The notes beneath the pieces were generated by a model. The model searched no databases and had not been told where the DNA came from. It worked only from the letters and a program-made list of their open reading frames with translations. Shown here piece by piece: positions 42,047 through 50,616 of a stretch of 64,000 nucleotides of DNA. Position 1 is the stretch's first letter. Every line of letters begins with the position of its first letter. Source of the stretch: Solirubrobacteraceae bacterium. Lineage in GTDB: Bacteria; Actinomycetota; Thermoleophilia; Solirubrobacterales; Solirubrobacteraceae. Made by a program: the position numbers and the translations under genes. The DNA lies in contig JAPSGI010000001.1 in NCBI GenBank assembly GCA_031177685.1, positions 62,001 to 126,000 on the forward strand. The letters are read 5' to 3'.

Positions 42047-42328
42047 CGTGGACCGTGCTAGGCGGGGAGGTAGCGGTGCCCTGCACCCGCAATCCGCTCT
42101 AGCGGGGCTGAATTCCCTCTCGAGGGGCCTCGGCTCTCGGGTCAGCGCGCCGGTGGAGGCGTCGATGGCCGGGTCCCGCGCGATGCAGGCCCGTGAACCA
42201 GGTCAGGTCCGGAAGGAAGCAGCCTTAAGCGGCCCCCTGTAGGCGCAGCGGGAGCACCCGTGCCGGAGCCACCGCCGGCGAGAGCGTCTCGAGAGCCCGT
42301 CTCGACGGAGGGTGCACGGTCCGCTTTT
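42047..42328 (+). ncRNA. ffs: Signal recognition particle RNA (large bacterial type)
   Basis: The closing helix pairs GTGGACCGTGC (42048-42058) with GCACGGTCCGC (42314-42324). The 5' part holds the Alu-domain pattern (GCTAGGCGGGGAGGTAGCGG and TGCCCTGCACCCGCAATCC). The conserved S-domain hairpin GGTCAGGTCCGGAAGGAAGC is at 42201-42220. A run of T's (42325-42328) follows. It guides ribosomes making membrane proteins to the membrane together with Ffh. The roughly 280-base length is that of large SRP RNAs, not of the short 4.5S kind. Confidence 0.9.
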
Positions 42329-42369
42329 CCACTTGCAACCCGGCGCGCAGCCGGGCACAATCGGCGCGG

Positions 42370-43212
42370 ATGCCAAGGATCGGCATGCTCGCAGCAGTTC
42401 TCGTGTGTCTCTGCGCGCTCGCTTTGCCCGCGAGCGCGCCCGCCGCCTTGCGCGCGAAGACGTCGCTGGAGACCAAGTCCGGGGCCGTACGGCTCGTGGT
42501 CAAGCTCACGAGCACCACCCGGCTCACCGCCCGCACCCGGCCCCGCTCGGTGAAGGTGAAGTCCGGGCGCAGGACGTACGCGCTCACCCGCGCCCGGGGC
42601 GCCCAGGCCGCCGTGGCGGCCGGGACGTGGCGCTCCGCGGCCTACCGCGGGCGCGCCGCCGCCGCGCTGCGGTCCCTCGCGGGCAAGCGGGTCAAGGTCG
42701 CCGTCACCACGCGCGCGGGGACGACGACGCTCAACTCGAACGTGCCGCGGCCCCAGCAGAACGCGCCAATCACGCCCCCGACGATCCCCGGCGGGTCGGG
42801 CCCGCCCGCCCAGCGGCCGGCCGAGGTCGGCGGCGACGCGGGCAAGCAGCAGTTCCACGAGGCGCTGGTGGGGCGGCGGCTGCGCTGGACCGACCAGCCC
42901 TCGGGCTACAACGCGGCCGAGACGTGGGGCTTCTGCCCGACCACCGTCTACCAGCGCTACGTGTCCTCCACGCTGGACCCCGCGGCCTGGCAGACCGTCA
43001 ACTACCAGTACGAGGTCACCGCCGGGCTCGTGCACCCGGCTGCGGTCCCGCAGGCCGAGCTCCTGGGGCAAATCCTGCTCGACAACGGGACCCGCTACAA
43101 CATCGCATTCGCCTACGGACGGCAGACCGGCGCATGGGCGAAGGTCGGCTCCTCGACGGACTATCCGTTCACCGTCGCCGGCTACACCTGCGGCGAAGAG
43201 CTGCCGGACTAG
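42370..43212 (+). CDS. Secreted hypothetical protein
   Basis: A 280-residue protein with a signal peptide (MLAAVLVCLCALALPASAPA). Residues about 30-125 form a basic beta-rich domain. A Pro-rich linker (PRPQQNAPITPPTIPG) is followed by a C-terminal domain with WTDQPSGYNAAETWGFCPTT and VAGYTCGEELPD, with two Cys likely forming a disulfide. No family is recognised. It lies between the SRP RNA and dnaX on the same strand. Confidence 0.65.
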   Translation: MPRIGMLAAVLVCLCALALPASAPAALRAKTSLETKSGAVRLVVKLTSTTRLTARTRPRSVKVKSGRRTYALTRARGAQAAVAAGTWRSAAYRGRAAAALRSLAGKRVKVAVTTRAGTTTLNSNVPRPQQNAPITPPTIPGGSGPPAQRPAEVGGDAGKQQFHEALVGRRLRWTDQPSGYNAAETWGFCPTTVYQRYVSSTLDPAAWQTVNYQYEVTAGLVHPAAVPQAELLGQILLDNGTRYNIAFAYGRQTGAWAKVGSSTDYPFTVAGYTCGEELPD

Positions 43213-43256
43213 CCACTCCCGGGCCGCGCCGGGCCGGCGGCTAGACTCGAAACCCC

Positions 43257-44963
43257 GTGCCCGAGGCCCCTTCGCTGTACCGCCGACACCGCCCCCGGAC
43301 GTTCTCCGACGTCGTGGGCCAGGAGCCGATCGTGCGCACGCTGCGCAACGCGGTCGAGCAGGGCAAGGTCCACCACGCCTACCTGTTCGTCGGCTCGCGG
43401 GGGACGGGGAAGACCTCGATGGCGAAGATCCTCGCGGCGTGCCTGAACTGCGAGAACGGGCCGACCGTCGAGCCCTGCGGGCGCTGCGAGAGCTGCACCG
43501 CGATCGCCGCCGCCACCTCGCTCGACGTGATCGAGATGGACGCCGCGTCGAACAACTCCGTGGACGACATCCGCGAGCTGCGCGAGCGCGTGGCCTTCGC
43601 GCCGGTGTCGGGGCGCCACAAGGTCTACATCCTCGACGAGGCCCACATGCTCTCCCCGCAGGCGTGGAACGCCTTCCTCAAGACGCTGGAGGAGCCGCCG
43701 CCCCACACGATCTTCGTCCTGTGCACCACCGAGGCCGGGAAGGTGCTCCCCACGGTGGTGGACCGCTGCCACCGCTTCGACTTCGCCCGGCCCAGCGCCG
43801 AGCAGGTGTCCGCGGTCCTGCGCCGCGCCGCCGACGCCGAGGGGATCGACCTGCCCGACGCCGCGCGCGCCCTCATCGCGCGCAAGGCCACCGGCTCGTT
43901 CCGCGACGCGCTGGGCAACCTCGAGCAGCTCGTCACGTACTCCGGGCCGCAGGTGGCGCTCGACGACGTGCTGGCCGTCCTGGGCGTGGCCGACGCCGAG
44001 CTTCTGTTCGAGTGCGCGGACGCGGTCGCCGCGGCCGACCCGGCGCGCGCGCTGCGCGCCGTGGCGCGCCTGAGCCGGTCCGGCGGCGACGCCGGGCAGT
44101 TCTTCGAGGACCTGGAGGACCACGCGCGCGCGCTGCTGGTCGTGCAGGCGCTGGGGGAGGTGCCGCCCGAGCTGCGCGTGACGCCCGAGCACGACGAGCG
44201 CCTGACCGAGCAGGGCGCCACGATCGGCCGCGCCGCCGTCGTGCGGCTGCTCGACCTCCTGGCCCAGGGCCGCGAGGCGCGCAAGGCGGGCGCCGATGCG
44301 CGCGTGCAGCTGGAGCTGGCCCTGGTGAAGGCGGCGGCGCCGGACGTCGACCCCTCGCAGCGCGCGCTGCTGGCTCGAATCGAGCGCCTGGAGGCGGCGC
44401 TGGCCGGCGACGGCCAGGCCCCGCCGGTCCAGCCGCCGCCCGCCGCGCCCAAGCCGGCGCGCGCCGCCCCGTCCGCGCCCGAACCGTCGCCGCCGCCGCA
44501 GGCCGCCGCGCCGGCCGGCGCGCACGGGCAGGCGGCGGCGGCCGCCGTGGCCGTCGTGGAAGCCGCACCCGAGCAGGGTCCCGCACTGGATCTCGGCGCC
44601 TTCCGCACGGAGACGTGGCCCGCCGTGGTCGCGACCGTGCGCGAGCGCAACGGCCTGCTCGGCGCGCTGCTGGACGAGGCGGCGCCCGTCGAGCTCTCCG
44701 GCGGCGAGCTGCGGCTCGCCTTCTCCGAGTCCGCCGCGTTCCTCAAGCGCAAGGCCGAGGACGCGCCCAACCGCCGCACGCTGATCGAGGCGGTGCAGGC
44801 GGTGACCGGCCGGTCCCTGAAGCTCTCCTACGAGCTGCGCGCGGACGACGACGAGGACGGCCCGCCCGCGCCGGCGCTCTCGGAGGAGGAGCTGGTCGAG
44901 CGCTTCGTGGCAGAGTTCGACGCCGAGGAGCTGCCCGCCGACGACGAGCCCCAGGAGGCCTGA
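43257..44963 (+). CDS. dnaX: DNA polymerase III subunits gamma/tau
   Basis: A 568-residue clamp-loader ATPase with GTG start. Walker A is GSRGTGKT (46-53). The zinc module has Cys at 65, 74, 77 and 80. Walker B is ILDEAH (125-130), followed by LKTLEEPPPH and the sensor 1 region. Pro/Ala-rich linker (about 380-435) and the C-terminal tau domain follow. It loads the sliding clamp at the replication fork. It starts the dnaX-ebfC-recR operon, a standard bacterial order. Its stop overlaps the ebfC start (TGATG). Confidence 0.95.
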   Translation: MPEAPSLYRRHRPRTFSDVVGQEPIVRTLRNAVEQGKVHHAYLFVGSRGTGKTSMAKILAACLNCENGPTVEPCGRCESCTAIAAATSLDVIEMDAASNNSVDDIRELRERVAFAPVSGRHKVYILDEAHMLSPQAWNAFLKTLEEPPPHTIFVLCTTEAGKVLPTVVDRCHRFDFARPSAEQVSAVLRRAADAEGIDLPDAARALIARKATGSFRDALGNLEQLVTYSGPQVALDDVLAVLGVADAELLFECADAVAAADPARALRAVARLSRSGGDAGQFFEDLEDHARALLVVQALGEVPPELRVTPEHDERLTEQGATIGRAAVVRLLDLLAQGREARKAGADARVQLELALVKAAAPDVDPSQRALLARIERLEAALAGDGQAPPVQPPPAAPKPARAAPSAPEPSPPPQAAAPAGAHGQAAAAAVAVVEAAPEQGPALDLGAFRTETWPAVVATVRERNGLLGALLDEAAPVELSGGELRLAFSESAAFLKRKAEDAPNRRTLIEAVQAVTGRSLKLSYELRADDDEDGPPAPALSEEELVERFVAEFDAEELPADDEPQEA

Positions 44964-45298
44964 TGCCCCAGCCGCCCAACATGCAGGCCCTGCTCAAGCA
45001 GGCTCAGAAGATGCAGCAGGACATGCTGGCCGCCCAGGAGCAGCTCAAGGGCGAGACCGTCGAGGCCTCGGCCGGCGGCGGGATGGTCACCGTGGTGGTC
45101 AGCGGCGACCTCGTCGTGAAGTCGATCCGGATCGATCCCGACGCCGTCGACCCCGACGACGTCGAGATGCTGTCCGACCTCGTCCAGGCGGCGGTCAACG
45201 AGGGTCTGCGCTCGGCGCAGGAGATGGCCGCGTCCAAGCTGGGCGGGATCACCGGCGGGCTCGGCGGTCCGGGCGGACTGGGCCTGCCGGGTCTGTAG
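44963..45298 (+). CDS. ebfC: YbaB/EbfC nucleoid-associated protein
   Basis: A 111-residue protein. MQALLKQAQKMQQDMLAAQE, then VEASAGGGMVTVVVSGDLVV and VEMLSDLVQAAVNEGLRSAQ are the family motifs, followed by a Gly-rich tail. It binds DNA and helps organise the nucleoid. It overlaps dnaX by one base at its start and recR by one base at its end. Confidence 0.95.
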   Translation: MPQPPNMQALLKQAQKMQQDMLAAQEQLKGETVEASAGGGMVTVVVSGDLVVKSIRIDPDAVDPDDVEMLSDLVQAAVNEGLRSAQEMAASKLGGITGGLGGPGGLGLPGL

Positions 45299-45897
45299 TG
45301 CAGGCGCCGCCGATCCAGCGCCTGGTCACCGAACTGGGCAAGCTGCCCGGCATCGGCTCGCGCACGGCTCAGCGGCTGGCCTTCCACATCCTGCGCCAGA
45401 GCGACGAGGAGGCGTTCGCGCTGTCCGACGCGATCCGCGAGGTCAAGTCGCGGATCGGCCTGTGCGAGGTGTGCTTCAACCTCGCGGAGGGGCCGCGCTG
45501 CCGCATCTGCCTCGACGAGCGCCGCGACACCGCTCTGATCTGCGTCGTGGAGGAGCCGCAGGACGTGATCCCGATCGAGCGCACCCACGAGTTCCGCGGG
45601 CGCTATCACGTCCTCGGCGGAGCGCTGTCGCCGATCGACGGCGTGGATCCCGAGGACATCAAGCTGGCCGAGCTCTACGCGCGGGTGGAGGAAGGCGGCA
45701 TCCGCGAGGTCGTCCTCGCCACCAACCCGACGACGACCGGCGAGGCGACCGCGCTGCACGTCGCCGAGGAGCTGCGCCGCCGCACCCCGGACGTCACGGT
45801 CACGCGGCTGGCCAGCGGGCTGCCCGTGGGCGCCGACCTCGAGTACGCCGACGAGGTCACGCTGGGCAAGGCGCTGTCCGGGCGCCGCGCGCTCTAG
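45298..45897 (+). CDS. recR: Recombination mediator RecR
   Basis: A 199-residue protein from GTG 45298. The helix-hairpin-helix KLPGIGSRTAQRLAFHIL, the C4 zinc finger (CEVCFNLAEGPRCRIC) and the Toprim domain (LICVVEEPQDVIPIERT and NPTTTGEATALHVAEEL) appear in order. It acts with RecF/RecO to load RecA on gapped DNA. Third gene of the dnaX operon. It overlaps the convergent peroxiredoxin gene by four bases. Confidence 0.95.
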   Translation: MQAPPIQRLVTELGKLPGIGSRTAQRLAFHILRQSDEEAFALSDAIREVKSRIGLCEVCFNLAEGPRCRICLDERRDTALICVVEEPQDVIPIERTHEFRGRYHVLGGALSPIDGVDPEDIKLAELYARVEEGGIREVVLATNPTTTGEATALHVAEELRRRTPDVTVTRLASGLPVGADLEYADEVTLGKALSGRRAL

Positions 45898-46358
45898 ACC
45901 CGCGCGTCGAGCTGGCCCAGGGCGTCGCGCAGGTCGTCCACGTCCTGGAAGCCGATCCCCAGCGTGTGGACGTGGCGGTAGCGCACGATGCCCTCCTCGT
46001 CGACGATCACCACCGCGCGGCGCACGCCGACGGCTGGGACGGTGACGCCGTAGGCCTTGGCCACCGCCTTGTCGGGGTCGGCGAGCAGCGGCACCGTGAG
46101 CCCGTGGTGCTCGCGGAAGCGCTCGTGCGAGCCGACGCCCTGGGGGGAGATCCCGACGATCGTCGCGTCCAGCGCGGCCATCTCGTCGGCGCGGTCGCGG
46201 TAGGAGCAGAACTGCTTCGTGCAGACCGGCGTCTCGTCGCCGGGGTAGAAGAGCAGTACCACGCGCTCGCCGCGGTGGTCGGACAGGCGGAACCTGCCCT
46301 CCGTCCCCTCCAGCGCGAAGTCGGGAGCCGGATCGCCGGTCTGCGGTCCCCTGGACAT
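45894..46358 (-). CDS. Peroxiredoxin (AhpC/TSA, Bcp-like)
   Basis: A 154-residue thiol peroxidase. FALEGTEGRFRLSDHRG, LLFYPGDETPVCTKQFC and PLLADPDKAVAKAYGV define the family. The peroxidatic Cys lies in VCTKQFC, where a second Cys five residues later is the Bcp-type resolving residue. It reduces hydroperoxides using thioredoxin-like donors. It follows the GH3-like gene on the same strand by 12 bases. Confidence 0.9.
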   Translation of the reverse strand: MSRGPQTGDPAPDFALEGTEGRFRLSDHRGERVVLLFYPGDETPVCTKQFCSYRDRADEMAALDATIVGISPQGVGSHERFREHHGLTVPLLADPDKAVAKAYGVTVPAVGVRRAVVIVDEEGIVRYRHVHTLGIGFQDVDDLRDALGQLDARV

Positions 46359-46370
46359 CGTCTTCTCAGC

Positions 46371-47570
46371 CTACCGGGATCCGGAGCGCCGGCGGGCGGG
46401 CGGCGCGCGCCGTGCCGGCATCAGCCCGGCGGCCCGCTTGAGCCGCAGCACGCGCCCCACCGAGGCCTGCACGCGCGCGCGGGAGATCCGCCCGCGGCGC
46501 ACGGCGCGCAGGACCGCGACGTAGGCCGCCTCCTGCTGTCCCGCGTCGCCGGAGACGTAGAGCAGGTCCGCTCCCGCGCGCAGCGCCTGCACCGCCGCGG
46601 CGCCGACGCCGATCCCCAGCACGGGGGCGGCGGCCGCGAGGTCGCCGCTCATGATCACGCCGCGGTAGCGCAGGTCCCGGCGCAGCAGCCGCGTCGCCTC
46701 TGGCAGCAGCGTGGCGGGCGTGACGCCGTCCCACGCCGCGTAGACGGCGTTGGAGAGGACGATCACCGGCGCGCGCCCCGCCACCGCCGCGAACGGGGGC
46801 AGGTCGCGCGCGCGCAGCTCGGCGCGCGACAGCCCGACGGTCGCGTTGGCCACGTCGGGGTCCTGGGAGGCGGCGCCCTGCCCGGGGAAGTGGCCCACCG
46901 CCGGGACCACGCCGCCGGAGCGCCAGCCCTCGACGGCCGCGGCGGTCAGGCGCGACACGACGGCGGGATCGTCGGAGAACACGCGGTCCTGCAGCGGCCC
47001 CGCCGCGGCCCCGACGTCCGCGACGGGCGCCAGCGTCATGCGCACGCCGAGCCGCCGCAGGGCGCGGGCCCCCGCGCGGGCGTCGGCGCGGACCGACGCG
47101 GGTGTGCCCGCGTCGCCGGCCAGCGGCTGCGCGCGCGGAGGCAGGCCGGGGAACGTCGACGCCGGCCCGCCCGCCTGCTCGGCCACCACGAACACGGGAA
47201 CGTGACGCGCCTGGCGCACGGCGGCCGCCACCTGACGCGTCAGCCCGGCGGCGCGACTCGGGTCCAGGACTTTGCCCGGCGCCAGCGCGACGCCGCCCCA
47301 TCCTCGCGCGCGCATGCGCGCGCCGAACGCGTCGCCGGGCGCCGCGTCGGCCCCGACCACGAACAGCTGCGCCACGGCGCGCGGCAGCGGCAGCGACGCG
47401 CCGGCCGCGCGCGGCGCCGGCTCGCGCACGGTCGGCGTCACGACGTCCGGCCCGCCGGCCAGCGCCGCGACCGCGGCCGCGACGATCGCGCCCCCGAGCA
47501 CCGCGCCGGCGAGGGGCTTGCGGACGCGTTTGGCAGCCCGTCGCGGGCGCCCCGGGAGCTTCACCGGCAT
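46371..47570 (-). CDS. Glycoside hydrolase family 3-like protein, probably inactive
   Basis: A 399-residue protein with an N-terminal membrane anchor (about 20-40) and a NagZ-like (beta/alpha)8 barrel. Family motifs are recognisable, but the KHFPGHG loop reads GHFPGQG (226-232) and the nucleophile strand SDDL reads SGDL (308-311). Both the general-acid His and the nucleophile Asp seem lost, so hydrolysis is unlikely. A sugar-binding or structural role at the cell surface is plausible. It lies 18 bases from the divergent lysC start, so its true start may be downstream of 47570. Confidence 0.75.
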   Translation of the reverse strand: MPVKLPGRPRRAAKRVRKPLAGAVLGGAIVAAAVAALAGGPDVVTPTVREPAPRAAGASLPLPRAVAQLFVVGADAAPGDAFGARMRARGWGGVALAPGKVLDPSRAAGLTRQVAAAVRQARHVPVFVVAEQAGGPASTFPGLPPRAQPLAGDAGTPASVRADARAGARALRRLGVRMTLAPVADVGAAAGPLQDRVFSDDPAVVSRLTAAAVEGWRSGGVVPAVGHFPGQGAASQDPDVANATVGLSRAELRARDLPPFAAVAGRAPVIVLSNAVYAAWDGVTPATLLPEATRLLRRDLRYRGVIMSGDLAAAAPVLGIGVGAAAVQALRAGADLLYVSGDAGQQEAAYVAVLRAVRRGRISRARVQASVGRVLRLKRAAGLMPARRAPPARRRSGSR

Positions 47571-47588
47571 CCGTTACCCTCGCCAGCC

Positions 47589-48875
47589 ATGCCCGGTCCC
47601 GACTTCCCAGAGGCCGATTCGCCCACCGTCGTGATGAAGTTCGGCGGCACGTCGGTCGCCGACGCCGACCGCCTCAAGCGCGCGGCCCGGCGCATCGTGG
47701 AGAAGCGCGAGCAGGGCAACCGCGTGGTGGCCGTCCTGAGCGCGCGCGGCGCCACCACGGACGAGCTGACCGAGATGGCCTTCGAGGTCTCGCCGGACCC
47801 CGATCCGCGCGAGATGGACATGCTGCTGTCGACGGGCGAGCGAATCTCTTGCGCGCTGTGCGCGATGGCCATCAACGACCTCGGTCACCGTGCGATCTCC
47901 CTCACCGGCTCCCAGGCCGGGATCGTCACGGACACGTCCCATACCAAAGCAAGAATCATCGACGTCCGCGCCGATCGCATAAAGCGCGCGCTGGAGGAGG
48001 ACCGGATCGTGCTGGTGGCCGGCTTCCAGGGCGTCTCGACCGCGGCCGACGTGACCACGCTGGGCCGTGGCGGTTCGGACACGACGGCCGTCGCCGTGGC
48101 CGCCGCGGTGGGGGCCGAGATGTGCGAGATCTACACCGACGTGCCGGGCGTGTTCAGTGCGGACCCGCGCATCGTCCCCGACGCCCGCAAGCTGGCGATC
48201 GTCTCCTTCGAGGAGATGCTCGAGATGGCCGCCTCGGGCGCGCGCGTGCTGCAGCTGCGCTCGGTCGAGTACGCGCGCAACCACGGGGTGCGCATCCACT
48301 GCCGATCGTCGTTCGAGGACGGCCCCGGTACCGTTGTCCTGTCGGAGTCCGAGACCATGGAACAGCCGCTCATCACCGCCGTCACCCACTCCACCGCCGA
48401 GGCGCGCATCACGCTGCTCGGCGTGCCCGACCGGCCCGGCATCGCCGGGCGCATCTTCAGCGCGCTGGCCGACGCGCACGTGCTAGTCGACATGATCGTG
48501 CAGAACGAGCCGGTGTCCCGGGACTCCCAGGCCGAGATCTCGTTCACCGTGCCGCGCTCGGACATACGTGCGGCGCGCGGCGTCCTGGACGGGCTGGCCG
48601 GCGACATGTTCGCCGGCGTGGCCGAGGACCCCGAGATGGGCGTCGTCTCGATCGTGGGGGCCGGGATGAAGTCGCACCCCGGCGTGGCCGCCAAGGTCTT
48701 CGCGGTGCTGGGCGAGGAGGGCATCAACATCGAGATGATCTCGACGTCGCCGATCAAGATCTCGTGCGTGATCCGGGGCGGCGAGGTGGAGCGCGCGGTG
48801 CGCTCGCTGCACGAGGCCTTCGACCTGGGCGCCGGGGGCGTGGAGCGCGAGCAGCCCTTCGGGGCGCCGGCATGA
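47589..48875 (+). CDS. lysC: Aspartate kinase
   Basis: A 428-residue enzyme. The kinase domain has VVMKFGGTSVADADRLKRAA, LSTGERISCAL and GFQGVSTAADVTTLGRGGSD. Two ACT domains follow (about 270-410). It phosphorylates aspartate as the first step towards lysine, threonine and methionine. An internal start at ATG 48357, preceded by GGAG, would give the separate beta subunit as in Corynebacterium LysC. Feedback control by lysine/threonine is expected but not shown here. The asd start overlaps its stop. Confidence 0.95.
   Translation: MPGPDFPEADSPTVVMKFGGTSVADADRLKRAARRIVEKREQGNRVVAVLSARGATTDELTEMAFEVSPDPDPREMDMLLSTGERISCALCAMAINDLGHRAISLTGSQAGIVTDTSHTKARIIDVRADRIKRALEEDRIVLVAGFQGVSTAADVTTLGRGGSDTTAVAVAAAVGAEMCEIYTDVPGVFSADPRIVPDARKLAIVSFEEMLEMAASGARVLQLRSVEYARNHGVRIHCRSSFEDGPGTVVLSESETMEQPLITAVTHSTAEARITLLGVPDRPGIAGRIFSALADAHVLVDMIVQNEPVSRDSQAEISFTVPRSDIRAARGVLDGLAGDMFAGVAEDPEMGVVSIVGAGMKSHPGVAAKVFAVLGEEGINIEMISTSPIKISCVIRGGEVERAVRSLHEAFDLGAGGVEREQPFGAPA
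48357..48875 (+). CDS. lysC: Probable internally initiated beta subunit of aspartate kinase
   Basis: ATG 48357 is in frame with lysC and preceded by GGAG (48344-48347), nine bases upstream. It would produce a 172-residue protein containing both ACT domains (MEQPLITAVTHSTAEARITL...). The position matches the beta-subunit start of alpha2beta2 aspartate kinases. Not proven by sequence alone. Confidence 0.5.
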   Translation: MEQPLITAVTHSTAEARITLLGVPDRPGIAGRIFSALADAHVLVDMIVQNEPVSRDSQAEISFTVPRSDIRAARGVLDGLAGDMFAGVAEDPEMGVVSIVGAGMKSHPGVAAKVFAVLGEEGINIEMISTSPIKISCVIRGGEVERAVRSLHEAFDLGAGGVEREQPFGAPA

Positions 48876-49909
48876 GCGCGCCGCGCGTAGCCGTCGTCGG
48901 GGCCACGGGCGCCGTCGGGACCACCATGCTGTCGATCCTGCGCGAGCGCGAGTTCCCGGCCGCCGCGATCGTGCCCTTCGCGTCGCCGCGCTCGGCCGGC
49001 CGCGAGCTGGACGGCGCCTCCGAGCCCGTGCGGCCGCTCGCCGAGGGGGCGGACGTCACGGGTTTCGACCTGGCGCTGTTCTCCGCCGGCTCGGGGGTCT
49101 CCGGGGAGTGGGCGCCGCGCTTCGCGGCGGCCGGCGCGCTGGTGATCGACAACTCCTCGCGCTGGCGGATGGACCCCGAAGTGCCGCTCGTGGTGCCCGA
49201 GGTCAACCCCGGCGCGGCGGCCGCGCACCCCAAGGGGATCGTGGCCAACCCGAACTGCACGATGATGCAGATGGTCGTCGCGCTGGCGCCGCTGCACGCG
49301 GAGGCCGAGCTCGAGCGCGTGGTCCTGTCGTCCTACCAGTCGACGTCGGGGACGGGGATCGGTGCGATGGAGGAGCTGCGCGACCAGTCCCACGCGATCC
49401 TGCACGAGATGGACCCGCCCGCGCCGGAGGTCTATCCCCACCCGATCGCGTTCAACGTGATCCCGCAGGTGGAGACGTTCAAGGACGGCGACGACTACAC
49501 CACCGAGGAGCGCAAGGTGATCGCCGAGACGCGCAAGGTCATGGGCCTGCCCGACCTGCGCATCAGCGCCACGTGCGCGCGCGTGCCGGTCCTCAACTGC
49601 CACTCCGAATCCGTGAACGTGCAGACGCGCGCCGACCTGGCACCCGAGCGCGCGCGGGAGCTGCTGGCGGCCGCGCCCGGCGTCGAGGTCCGCGACGACC
49701 CGCCGGCCGGCGTCTACCCGACGGCCACCGAGGCCGCCGGCCGCGACGAGGTCCTGGTGGGCCGCATCCGCCGCGACCCCTCCAACGAGCGCACGCTGAA
49801 CCTGTGGATCGTCGGCGACAACCTGCGCAAGGGCGCCGCGCTCAACGCCGTCCAGATCGCCGAGCTCGCACTCGAGCGCGGACTCCTGCCCGCGCGCACG
49901 GCCGCTTAG
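48872..49909 (+). CDS. asd: Aspartate-semialdehyde dehydrogenase
   Basis: A 345-residue enzyme. VAVVGATGAVGTTMLSIL binds NADP, SAGSGVSGEWAPRF and NPNCTMMQMVVAL contains the catalytic Cys, and HSESVNV holds the substrate-binding His region. It reduces aspartyl phosphate to the semialdehyde. Overlaps lysC by four bases (ATGA), a common actinobacterial operon. The last four bases overlap the convergent cupredoxin gene. Confidence 0.95.
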   Translation: MSAPRVAVVGATGAVGTTMLSILREREFPAAAIVPFASPRSAGRELDGASEPVRPLAEGADVTGFDLALFSAGSGVSGEWAPRFAAAGALVIDNSSRWRMDPEVPLVVPEVNPGAAAAHPKGIVANPNCTMMQMVVALAPLHAEAELERVVLSSYQSTSGTGIGAMEELRDQSHAILHEMDPPAPEVYPHPIAFNVIPQVETFKDGDDYTTEERKVIAETRKVMGLPDLRISATCARVPVLNCHSESVNVQTRADLAPERARELLAAAPGVEVRDDPPAGVYPTATEAAGRDEVLVGRIRRDPSNERTLNLWIVGDNLRKGAALNAVQIAELALERGLLPARTAA

Positions 49910-50616
49910 CGGCGGCGCAGCGTGCGCCGCGCGGTGGCCGCGCTGGAGTTGCCCGCGCGGTCCGTGGCCTGGCCGGTGAGCACGACGCCGATGCTGCGCC
50001 GGCCGGCCAGGGCGCGGCGGGCGGCGGGGCGCAGCCGCAGCGAGGTCGCGCGCGAGCCGGCGGCCGTCAGCGTCACGGCGCCCGTGGCCAGGGTGACGGT
50101 GCGGCGCCCGATCCGCGCGCTGGCCACCAGCCGCACCGTCGCCGCCTCGTCCGCCCGCGCCCGCACCGGCAGCCGCCGCGTGCGCAGCAGCGCGGTCAGG
50201 CTGCCCGTCGCGATGCTCACGCCGAGCCGTGCGGGCGTGGTGTCCGCCGGGCGCGGCGCCGGCGCGCCCGCGCCCGTGACGGTGACGCTGCCGGTCATGA
50301 ACGGGTGCAGCGTGCAGTAGTAGGGATACCGGCCCGGGCCCAGGAACTGCGCCCCCTCGACGACCGCTTCCTGCCCCGGCCCGATCACGCCCGAGTCGAA
50401 CAGCGGGCGGTTGGCGGCGTTCGAGGCGGTCGCGGTCACGCTGTGGTCGTCGAGCAGGTCGCCGTTGAAGAACGTCAGCCGCTCGCCCTGGTCGATCGTC
50501 ACGTCGGGGTTGACGTACTGGTCGCGCGTCTGGGCGGAGATGCGCTCGTCCGCCGCCGCGGGGGCGGCGGTCGCCAGACCCGCGACCAGCAGCGCCGCGG
50601 CTGCGGCGCGCCTCAC
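49906..50616 (-). CDS. Secreted cupredoxin-like copper protein
   Basis: A 236-residue protein from GTG 50616. It has a signal peptide (about 1-22) and a blue-copper-type domain with His58 (DDHSV), Cys101, His104 and Met107 (YYCTLHPFMTG). The C-terminal 120 residues are Ala/Arg/Thr-rich and beta-like, with no clear family. It overlaps the stop of the PHM-like gene by four bases, so both copper proteins are probably co-expressed and may exchange electrons. Confidence 0.8.
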   Translation of the reverse strand: MRRAAAAALLVAGLATAAPAAADERISAQTRDQYVNPDVTIDQGERLTFFNGDLLDDHSVTATASNAANRPLFDSGVIGPGQEAVVEGAQFLGPGRYPYYCTLHPFMTGSVTVTGAGAPAPRPADTTPARLGVSIATGSLTALLRTRRLPVRARADEAATVRLVASARIGRRTVTLATGAVTLTAAGSRATSLRLRPAARRALAGRRSIGVVLTGQATDRAGNSSAATARRTLRRR

